Source: Pseudomonadota bacterium (lineage in GTDB: Bacteria; Pseudomonadota; Gammaproteobacteria; Steroidobacterales; Steroidobacteraceae). From it: a stretch of DNA of 5,404 bases. The notes under the pieces were generated by a model, which was not told where the DNA came from, searched no databases, and saw only the letters and a list, made by a program, of their open reading frames with translations. The position numbers and the translations under genes are program-made. Every line of letters starts with the position of its first letter. Position 1 is the first letter of the stretch. Shown here piece by piece: positions 1-5,404 of the stretch. The stretch lies in the NCBI GenBank assembly GCA_003242495.1, contig QGUO01000278.1:1-5404 (forward strand). Direction: 5' to 3'.

Positions 1-232
1 GTGTGCGCGTCGCTGCATTGTCCGCTGCCGCCGCTGGTCGGCGCGCACACGGCGCAGGCGTAGGCGAACCGCGCGGCCCGACCTGCGTCGTTCGGCGCCG
101 CCGGGCGGTGATCCCGCGGGAACTTGGCGCGTCCGGTGGACTCCGATGGATCGGGCCGCTCGACTGCGGGCGGCCCGGTTTGCGCGTGGCGGGGGCCGCT
201 TTGCCCACCCGCACGCCGCCCTGCGCCGGCGC
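1..232. other. Upstream region with no supported gene
   Basis: Very GC-rich sequence upstream of the control region. All three minus-strand frames lack stop codons here, but their translations are Arg/Ala/Pro/Gly-rich and show no recognisable motif, as expected from base composition. On the plus strand, the frame shared with the downstream gene ends at a TAG at 61-63; the 20 residues before it (beginning VCASLHCPLP) could be the tail of an upstream gene, but nothing identifies it. A second plus frame is open from 3 to a TGA at 234-236 and is also unconvincing. The only structure I see is the hairpin at 152-177. I treat the stretch as intergenic or as the edge of an unidentified neighbour. Confidence 0.45.
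152..177 (+). terminator. GC-rich hairpin, possible terminator
   Basis: CGGGCCGC (152-159) is the exact reverse complement of GCGGCCCG (170-177), giving an 8-bp stem with a 10-base loop. It is followed only by GTTTGC, so the U-tract expected of an intrinsic terminator is very short. It could end transcription from a gene that stops at 61-63, or could simply be a chance palindrome in GC-rich DNA. The stem is directly visible; the terminator role is a weak inference. Confidence 0.25.
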
Positions 233-260
233 TTGACTTGCCTTGGCGTGCCTGTATATA
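233..260 (+). promoter_or_regulatory. Sigma70-like promoter of the tandem uvrA gene
   Basis: TTGACT at 233-238 matches five of six bases of the -35 consensus. TATATA at 255-260 matches four of six bases of the -10 consensus, with a 16-base spacer; TATATC at 257-262 with an 18-base spacer is an alternative register. This is the only AT-rich island in the upstream region. A start site near 266-270 would give a leader of about 35 bases. The LexA box covers the -10 element, which supports this being the real promoter of the gene at 304. Confidence 0.65.
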
Positions 261-267
261 TCTCCAG
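252..267 (+). promoter_or_regulatory. LexA operator (SOS box)
   Basis: The 16-base core CTGTATATATCTCCAG has the CTG-N10-CAG form and matches the palindromic Escherichia coli-type SOS consensus at 14 of 16 positions; the mismatches are C at 262 and C at 264. It overlaps the proposed -10 element, where bound LexA would block RNA polymerase. In gammaproteobacteria the ordinary uvrA gene is a classical SOS gene, so the site fits the product. Inferred regulation: repression by LexA until RecA-stimulated LexA self-cleavage after DNA damage. The flanking bases (GC before, GT after) do not match the extended consensus. Confidence 0.8.
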
Positions 268-271
268 GTCT

Positions 272-286
272 CCGCCGCATCGGCGG
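272..286 (+). promoter_or_regulatory. Perfect inverted repeat in the predicted 5' leader
   Basis: CCGCCG (272-277) and CGGCGG (281-286) are exact reverse complements separated by CAT. In RNA this would be a 6-bp GC-only stem with a three-base loop, ending nine bases before the presumed ribosome-binding site. It lies just downstream of the SOS box. It may be a leader hairpin affecting translation or transcript stability, a second operator, or chance in GC-rich DNA. Confidence 0.35.
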
Positions 287-295
287 CCGTCTTCC

Positions 296-299
296 AGGG
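296..299 (+). promoter_or_regulatory. Weak ribosome-binding site of the tandem uvrA gene
   Basis: AGGG at 296-299 is the only purine-rich Shine-Dalgarno-like stretch near the start codon. Four bases separate it from ATG 304, shorter than usual. No better site supports another start: upstream in-frame candidates (GTG 136, TTG 238) would add residues with no counterpart in UvrA proteins, and TTG 238 lies inside the promoter. ATG 304 puts the first Walker A motif at residue 33, the normal position for UvrA. Confidence 0.5.
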
Positions 300-303
300 T
301 CCC

Positions 304-3300
304 ATGTCGTCTTCCTCCATCCGCATTCGCGGTGCGCGCCAGAACAACCTCAGGAATCTCGACGTCGATTTGCCGACGAACGAGCTGATCGTCGTCACCG
401 GCGTGTCCGGTTCCGGCAAGTCCTCGCTGGTGTTCGACACCCTGTACGCGGAAGGTCAGCGGCGTTACGTGGAGACCTTCTCGCCCTATGCGCGCCAGTT
501 CCTCGACCGCATGGACAAGCCGCAGGTCGACCGCATCGAGGGCATTCCGCCGGCCATCGCCATCGACCAGACCAACCCGGTACGCACCTCGCGCTCCACC
601 GTGGGCACGATGACCGAGCTCAACGATCACCTGAAGCTTCTGTACGCGCGTGCCGCGCAGCTCTACTGCCGCGGTTGCGGCGCGCCGGTGCGGCGCGACT
701 CTGCGCATAGCATCCACCAGGCGCTCGAAGAGCGTCTCGCGGCCGCGCCGCTGCGTGACAGCCGCATCGTGGTGACCTTCCCGGTGCCCGTGCCACACAA
801 CTTTCGCGAGGAGGAAGTGCTCGCGCTGCTCGAGCGACAGGGCTACACGCGAATCCATGCGCGCCACGTCCCCGCGGGCGGCACGGCCTCCGGGAGCCGG
901 CGCGGCCGCGGGCGGCGCAACGCGAAGACGGCGAAGCGGGCGGCGCCGGCGCAGGACGATCCGCAGGTCGTGCTCGAGGTGGTGCAGGACCGGATCCGCT
1001 TTGCCGGTGCGGATTCGGCGCGCATCGTCGAGGCGCTCGAGAGCGCGCTGCACGTCGGCCAGGGCAAGCTCAGCGTGCATGTGATGCCGGAGGAAGGGGC
1101 ACCGCGGGTGTGGCGTTTCTCCTCGGATCTGCATTGCGCCGACTGCGACATCCACTACCAGGAACCCACCCCGAGCCTGTTCTCCTTCAATTCGCCGCTG
1201 GGCGCCTGCGAGGCGTGCCGGGGCTTCGGGCGGATCATCGGCATCGACTTCGGCCTGGCGGTGCCGGACGAGAGCAAGTCGCTCGAGGGCGGCGCCGTGC
1301 GTCCCTGGCAGAGCGAGTCGTATGCGGAATGCCAGGCGGATCTGCTCAAGTTCGCGCGCAAGCGCGGGGTGCCCGTGGACGTGCCGTGGCGCGAGCTGTC
1401 GCCGGCGCAGCGCGAGTGGGTGCTCGAAGGCGAGGGCAGCTGGGACGACGGCGTATGGTACGGCGTGCGGCGGTTCTTCGAGTGGCTCGAAAGCCGGGCC
1501 TACAAGATGCACATCCGGGTGCTGCTCTCGAAGTACCGTGCGTACACACCGTGCACGACCTGCAACGGTGCGCGCCTGAAGACCGACGCACTTCTGTGGC
1601 GGATCGGAACCTTGGCGGATGCTGAGGCGGTTCTGGATGCAAACGCGCGCTTCCGTCCGGTCGGTGTCGACTGTTCCGATGAGGCGCTCGCGCGCCTGCC
1701 CGGGCTCAACATCCACGAGCTCATGCTGTTGCCGATCGAGCGCTGCGCGACCTTCTTCGAGAGGCTGTCACTGCCTGCGCCGCTCGATGAGGCGGCCGAC
1801 CTGGTGCTGCGCGAGGTGCGCACGCGCCTCGGTTATCTGCGGGAGGTCGGGCTCGGCTACCTCACGCTCGATCGCCAGTCGCGCACCCTTTCGGGCGGCG
1901 AGGTTCAGCGCATCAATCTCACCACCGCCCTCGGCACATCCCTGGTCAACACGCTGTTCGTGCTCGACGAGCCCTCCATCGGCCTGCATCCGCGCGACAT
2001 GGGGCGCGTCATCGAGGTGATGCGCCGGCTCAAGCAGGCCGGCAACTCGCTGGTCGTCGTGGAGCACGATCCGCAGGTCATGGCCTGTGCCGATCGGATT
2101 CTGGACATGGGCCCGGGGCCGGGCGAGCGCGGTGGAAACATCGTGTTCTACGGTGAGCCGCGGGCACTCGAACAGGCCACCGGTTCGCTCACGGCCGAGT
2201 ATCTGACCGGGCGCCGGCAGGTCAACGGCGTGGCCTCGGGCCCGCAGGCGGAGGAGGATGGGCAGGCGGCGCGCCGCGACGCGGCCCGCCGGGATGCCGC
2301 CCTGGTTCTGCGCGGCGCCCGGCAGCACAACCTCAAGCAAATCGACGTGCGTATTCCGCTCGGCGCCCTGGTGTGCCTGACGGGCGTGTCGGGATCCGGC
2401 AAGTCCACGCTGGTGCAGGATGTCCTGTATCCGGCGCTGCTGAAGCATTTCGGCAAGCCCACCGAGGCGCCTGGGAGTTTCGAGCGTCTGGAGGGCGCGG
2501 AGGCCCTTGCGGGCGTGGTGATGGTCGATCAGGCGCCCATCGGGCGCACCACGCGTTCCAACCCGGCGAGCTACGTGGGCGCGTTCGACGTGATCCGCAA
2601 GCGCTTCGCCGCCGAGCGCGTCGCCAAGGAGCGCGGCTACACGCCTGGTACCTTCAGCTTCAACTCCGGCGACGGCCGTTGTCCGACCTGCGGAGGCAAT
2701 GGCTTCGAGCACGTGGAAATGCAGTTCCTTTCCGACGTGTACCTGCGCTGCGCCGACTGCAATGGCAGTCGTTATCGACCCGAGGTGCTGGAGGTGACCG
2801 TGGAGCGCGGCGGCGTCCGTCGCAGTATCGCCGACGTGCTCGACATGACGGTCACGGAAGCCATGGAATTCTTCGCGGACGATCGCGAGGTGCTCGCGCG
2901 GCTCACGCCGCTGGCGGAGGTCGGCCTCGAATACCTGAAGCTCGGTCAGCCGGTGCCCACGCTCTCGGGCGGAGAGGCCCAGCGGCTGAAGCTGGCCGGG
3001 CACCTGGCCGAGGCCGGCGACAGGACAGCGGGACGGGGCGCCGTCCCACGCGGCGCGGCCCGCCGCGCCGGGAAGCTCCGGTCCGCCGCCGCAGACGAAG
3101 CCAGCGTGCCAGGCCGTGCGTCGGGCGGCACGTTGTTCCTGTTCGACGAGCCCACCACGGGCCTGCACTTCGACGATATCGCCAAGCTGCTGCGCGCCTT
3201 CCGGCGCCTGCTGGACGCCGGCAACTCGCTGCTGGTCATCGAGCACAATCTGGACGTGATCGCGGCCGCGGACTGGATCATCGACCTGGGGCCGGAGGGC

Positions 3301-3411
3301 GGCGAAGGCGGCGGCGAGGTCGTGTGTGCGGGCACGGTGGAGGCGGTGAAGCGCTGCGAGCGCTCGCATACGGGCCACGCGCTCCGGGAGGCGGCGCTCG
3401 GCTTGCTGAAC
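304..3411 (+). repeat. UvrA unit 1 of the tandem protein (residues about 1-1036)
   Basis: A full UvrA by itself. It runs from the N-terminal ABC core (IRIRGARQNNL, Walker A at 33) through a diverged UvrB-binding region (about 129-277), a zinc module, a full insertion domain (about 306-416), CTTCNGARL at 417-425, and the first signature and Walker B. The second ABC core follows, with zinc module GRCPTCGGNGF (791-801) and a closing DEPTTGLH (948-955). The end, LGPEGGEGGGEVV and SHTGHAL, matches the normal C-terminus of a one-unit UvrA. That suggests the fusion joined a complete first unit to a complete second one. Two low-complexity inserts, at residues about 185-219 and 903-942, are absent from unit 2 or from normal UvrA. 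Confidence 0.9.
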
Positions 3412-5404
3412 GGCGTGCCGCAGGGCGGCGCCGGGGTCGCGGAACCGTCCCTCCCCGAGCCGTGCGCGCATCGTGGCAGTGCCGTGGCGGCCGCGGCGCC
3501 CTGCATCGCCATTCACGGCGCTCGCGAGCACAATTTGAAGAACATCGACGTCGTGCTGCCGCGCGAGCGGTTCACGGTCGTGACCGGCGTTTCAGGGTCC
3601 GGCAAGTCGACGCTCGCCTTCGACATCGTGTTCGGCGAAGGCCAGCGACGCTATCTCGAGTCCCTGAATGCGTATGCGCGCCAGTTCGTGCAGCCCGCCG
3701 CGCGCCCGGACGTCGATGCCATTTTCGGCATTCCGCCCACCGTCGCCATCGAGCAGCGCACCAGCCGCGGTGGGCGCAAGAGCACCGTGGCGACGCTCAC
3801 CGAGATCTATCACTTCCTGCGCCTTTTGTACGTGAAGCTCGGGACGCAGCATTGCCCGGACTGCGACGTGCCCATCGAGCCGCAGAGCTTCGAGTCCATT
3901 GCCGCACGCCTCGCCAAGGACTACCGGGGTCGCACCGTCACCCTGCTCGCGCCCCTGGTCGTGGCCCGCAAGGGCTACTACACCGACCTCGCGGCCTGGG
4001 CCGCCAAGAAGGGCCATGCACACCTGCGTGTGGACGGCAAGCTGCTGCCCACCGACAAGTGGCCGCGGCTCGATCGTTTCAAGGAGCATACGATCGAGCT
4101 GCCGGTGTTCACGGCGAAGATTGCGCCGGGCGTCGACAAGGCCCTGCGCGCCGGCCTGCACGCAGCGCTCGAGCACGGCAAGGGTGTGGTGCACGTGCTC
4201 GCCAATGAGCGGGCGTCGGGGCCGGTGACGGTGTTCTCGACCCGGCGGGCGTGTCCATCCTGCGCGCGCAGTTTCGCGGAGCTCGATCCGCGGCTGTTTT
4301 CGTTCAACTCCAAGCACGGCTGGTGTGAGAGCTGTTTCGGCACGGGCCTGGAGATGCGCGGTTTCGATGCCGAGCAGAGCGGCGAGGAGATCTGGTGGAA
4401 CGAGCGGTTCGAAGGTGAGACACGGGCGTGTCCGTCCTGTGCCGGGCAGCGCCTCAATCCGACGGCGCTGCACGTGCGGTTCCGTGGCCAGTCGATCGCC
4501 GAAATGACTGCGCAATCGGTGAGCCAACTGCGCGGCGCCATCGAACGCCTGAATCTCAAGGGACGCGAGGCGGAGATCGCGCGCGACCTGGTGGCCGAGA
4601 TCGCTTCGCGACTCCGGTTCCTCGAGGACGTGGGGCTCGGCTATCTCGCGCTCGACAGGTCGGCGCCCACGCTGTCCGGCGGCGAAGCACAACGGATTCG
4701 TCTCGCCGCGCAGCTCGGCTCGAACCTGCAGGGGGTCTGCTACATCCTCGATGAGCCGACCATCGGGCTGCATCCTCGCGACAACGGCATCCTGCTCGAC
4801 GTGCTCGCGCGCCTGGCCGACAAGGGCAACTCGCTGCTGGTCGTCGAGCACGACGAGGACACCATCCGGCGGGCCGACTACGTCGTGGATCTCGGGCCGG
4901 GAGCGGGTACGCGCGGCGGGCAGGTCGTGGCCGCCGGCACGGCCGAGGAGCTGGCGCGTGCGCCGCAGTCCGTCACCGGGCGCTTGCTGCGGAAGCCGCT
5001 GCGGCATCCCCTGGCGGCCCGCCGCGCCGTGAACCGACGCACGGCGGCGCTGGTGGTGCGCCGGGCGGACCTGCACAACCTCAAGCGGGTGACGGTGCGC
5101 GTGCCGCTCGGGCGGCTGGTCGTGATCACCGGCGTGTCCGGTTCCGGCAAGTCGACGCTGGCGCGCGACGTGTTGCATGACAACCTGAAGATGTGTGTCT
5201 CGCAGGAGGGGGGGCGCCGCCGGCGCGCGGGCAAGGCGGTGCACTGGCAGGGCTGTGCCGAGATTGCCGGCTGGGAGCACATCGGCCGGGTGTTGGAAGT
5301 CGACCAGACGCCGATTGGCAAGACGCCGCGCTCCTGCCCTGCGACCTACGTGGGGTTCTGGGATGATGTCCGTCGCCTGTTCGCCGAGACGCCCGAGGCG
5401 CGGA
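304..5404 (+). CDS. uvrA: Tandem-duplicated UvrA (excinuclease ABC subunit A), four ATPase modules, 3' end beyond window
   Basis: Cytoplasmic DNA-damage-recognition ATPase. UvrA normally works as a dimer that finds lesions and loads UvrB, which then recruits UvrC for incision; here two UvrA units are fused. Module 1: Walker A GVSGSGKS 33-40, signature LSGGE 529-533, Walker B LFVLDEP 551-557, H-loop H588. Module 2: 694-701, 887-891, D948/E949, H981. Module 3: 1095-1102, 1457-1461, D1483/E1484, H1516. Module 4: Walker A 1610-1617 and VDQTPIG 1666-1672, then the window ends. Zinc-type cysteine sets: C122/C125 with C417/C420; C278/C281/C302/C305; C793/C796/C816/C819; C1184/C1187 with C1376/C1379; C1317/C1320/C1341/C1344. 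Usual UvrA is about 940-970 residues, so this is about twice that. No frameshift or internal stop occurs in 1,700 codons. It may be a second, specialised paralogue (often called uvrA2) instead of the housekeeping gene, which the window cannot settle. No neighbouring gene is visible; LexA control is likely. Confidence 0.95.
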   Translation, partial: MSSSSIRIRGARQNNLRNLDVDLPTNELIVVTGVSGSGKSSLVFDTLYAEGQRRYVETFSPYARQFLDRMDKPQVDRIEGIPPAIAIDQTNPVRTSRSTVGTMTELNDHLKLLYARAAQLYCRGCGAPVRRDSAHSIHQALEERLAAAPLRDSRIVVTFPVPVPHNFREEEVLALLERQGYTRIHARHVPAGGTASGSRRGRGRRNAKTAKRAAPAQDDPQVVLEVVQDRIRFAGADSARIVEALESALHVGQGKLSVHVMPEEGAPRVWRFSSDLHCADCDIHYQEPTPSLFSFNSPLGACEACRGFGRIIGIDFGLAVPDESKSLEGGAVRPWQSESYAECQADLLKFARKRGVPVDVPWRELSPAQREWVLEGEGSWDDGVWYGVRRFFEWLESRAYKMHIRVLLSKYRAYTPCTTCNGARLKTDALLWRIGTLADAEAVLDANARFRPVGVDCSDEALARLPGLNIHELMLLPIERCATFFERLSLPAPLDEAADLVLREVRTRLGYLREVGLGYLTLDRQSRTLSGGEVQRINLTTALGTSLVNTLFVLDEPSIGLHPRDMGRVIEVMRRLKQAGNSLVVVEHDPQVMACADRILDMGPGPGERGGNIVFYGEPRALEQATGSLTAEYLTGRRQVNGVASGPQAEEDGQAARRDAARRDAALVLRGARQHNLKQIDVRIPLGALVCLTGVSGSGKSTLVQDVLYPALLKHFGKPTEAPGSFERLEGAEALAGVVMVDQAPIGRTTRSNPASYVGAFDVIRKRFAAERVAKERGYTPGTFSFNSGDGRCPTCGGNGFEHVEMQFLSDVYLRCADCNGSRYRPEVLEVTVERGGVRRSIADVLDMTVTEAMEFFADDREVLARLTPLAEVGLEYLKLGQPVPTLSGGEAQRLKLAGHLAEAGDRTAGRGAVPRGAARRAGKLRSAAADEASVPGRASGGTLFLFDEPTTGLHFDDIAKLLRAFRRLLDAGNSLLVIEHNLDVIAAADWIIDLGPEGGEGGGEVVCAGTVEAVKRCERSHTGHALREAALGLLNGVPQGGAGVAEPSLPEPCAHRGSAVAAAAPCIAIHGAREHNLKNIDVVLPRERFTVVTGVSGSGKSTLAFDIVFGEGQRRYLESLNAYARQFVQPAARPDVDAIFGIPPTVAIEQRTSRGGRKSTVATLTEIYHFLRLLYVKLGTQHCPDCDVPIEPQSFESIAARLAKDYRGRTVTLLAPLVVARKGYYTDLAAWAAKKGHAHLRVDGKLLPTDKWPRLDRFKEHTIELPVFTAKIAPGVDKALRAGLHAALEHGKGVVHVLANERASGPVTVFSTRRACPSCARSFAELDPRLFSFNSKHGWCESCFGTGLEMRGFDAEQSGEEIWWNERFEGETRACPSCAGQRLNPTALHVRFRGQSIAEMTAQSVSQLRGAIERLNLKGREAEIARDLVAEIASRLRFLEDVGLGYLALDRSAPTLSGGEAQRIRLAAQLGSNLQGVCYILDEPTIGLHPRDNGILLDVLARLADKGNSLLVVEHDEDTIRRADYVVDLGPGAGTRGGQVVAAGTAEELARAPQSVTGRLLRKPLRHPLAARRAVNRRTAALVVRRADLHNLKRVTVRVPLGRLVVITGVSGSGKSTLARDVLHDNLKMCVSQEGGRRRRAGKAVHWQGCAEIAGWEHIGRVLEVDQTPIGKTPRSCPATYVGFWDDVRRLFAETPEAR
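3412..3504 (+). other. Linker between the two UvrA units
   Basis: Residues about 1037-1067 join the C-terminal end of unit 1 to the N-terminal core of unit 2. The segment is rich in Gly, Ala and Pro (for example GVPQGGAGVAEPSLPEP) and matches no UvrA motif. It looks like a flexible tether of about 31 residues. No start codon with a convincing ribosome-binding site precedes unit 2, so independent translation of the second unit is not supported by sequence. Confidence 0.7.
3505..5404 (+). repeat. UvrA unit 2 of the tandem protein (from residue about 1068, incomplete at window edge)
   Basis: Starts with IAIHGAREHNLKNIDV, the standard UvrA N-terminal ABC strand, followed by Walker A at 1095. The motif EGQRRYLESLNAYARQFV (about 1113-1130) is close to the canonical UvrA sequence. 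The UvrB-binding region (about 1190-1316) resembles ordinary UvrA, including LLAPLVVARKGYYTD and DRFKEHTIELPV. The zinc module is complete, but the insertion domain is nearly gone: only 32 residues separate C1344 from C1376, against 112 in unit 1. Module 3 is complete (LSGGE 1457, DEPTIGLHPRDN from 1483). Module 4 begins at about 1583 and stops at residue 1700, before its zinc finger, signature and Walker B. It has TPRSCPATY at 1674-1682, with Cys where module 2 has Asn. Confidence 0.9.

Noticed and set aside
1..63. C-terminal tail of an upstream gene ending at TAG 61-63
   Set aside because: Only 20 residues are visible and nothing identifies the product. A chance open frame cannot be excluded, so it is only mentioned in the upstream-region entry.
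3412..3504. Two separate uvrA genes joined by a sequencing error
   Set aside because: The linker is in frame, has no stop and no obvious ribosome-binding site, and the two units differ in domain content (insertion domain, UvrB-binding region), which argues for a genuine fused, specialised protein.
1768..3531. Long minus-strand open frame (587 codons) antisense to units 1 and 2
   Set aside because: Its translation is rich in Arg, Ala, Gly and His with no family motif, and it lies wholly opposite conserved UvrA coding sequence. Long antisense frames are expected in GC-rich genes with strong third-position bias.
2373..4208. Long plus-strand open frame (611 codons) in another frame
   Set aside because: Very Arg/Ala/Gly-rich with no motif; the competing frame carries modules 2 and 3 of UvrA continuously through this stretch.
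3592..5280. Long minus-strand open frame (562 codons) antisense to unit 2
   Set aside because: Same reason: composition-driven antisense frame opposite clear ATPase motifs, with no recognisable product.
1..5404. Mobile element, CRISPR array, tRNA or rRNA
   Set aside because: No terminal inverted repeats, transposase or integrase motifs, spaced short repeats or tRNA-like folds were seen; the repeated segments are explained by the UvrA domain duplication.

Overview
This window is essentially one gene. A single uninterrupted reading frame starts at ATG 304 and is still open at the last base (1,700 full codons plus one base). It encodes an UvrA-family nucleotide-excision-repair ATPase in which the whole two-ATPase UvrA unit occurs twice in one polypeptide. 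Copy 1 (about residues 1-1036) has two complete ABC ATPase modules. Copy 2 (from about residue 1068) has a third complete module and the start of a fourth, cut by the window edge about 90 residues past its Walker A motif. By comparison with copy 1, roughly 200-250 residues are missing, giving a full protein near 1,900-1,950 residues. Tandem UvrA proteins of this size are a known but little-studied family (Chlamydia has a duplicated UvrA, and large duplicated 'UvrA2' proteins are annotated in some proteobacteria), so the architecture is unusual rather than unprecedented.

The two copies are not equivalent. Copy 1 keeps a full-size insertion domain but has a strongly diverged UvrB-binding region carrying a basic, low-complexity insert. 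Copy 2 has a recognisable, conserved-looking UvrB-binding region but has lost almost all of the insertion domain. All three complete ATPase sites keep Walker A, signature, Walker B and H-loop residues, so this looks like an active, specialised protein and not a decaying duplicate.

Bases 1-303 are upstream sequence. Bases 1-232 contain no gene I can support and one GC-rich hairpin at 152-177. Then comes a compact control region: a sigma70-like promoter (TTGACT at 233-238, TATATA at 255-260), a strong LexA/SOS box (CTG-N10-CAG, 252-267) lying across the -10 element, a perfect 6-bp inverted repeat in the predicted leader (272-286), and a weak, closely spaced ribosome-binding site (296-299). Together they suggest a DNA-damage-inducible gene repressed by LexA.

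The very GC-rich sequence with strong G/C third-position bias, and a LexA box of the CTG-N10-CAG type used by gamma- and betaproteobacteria, suggest a high-GC beta- or gammaproteobacterium. I cannot name a genus. Other long open frames on both strands inside the gene are by-products of its base composition.
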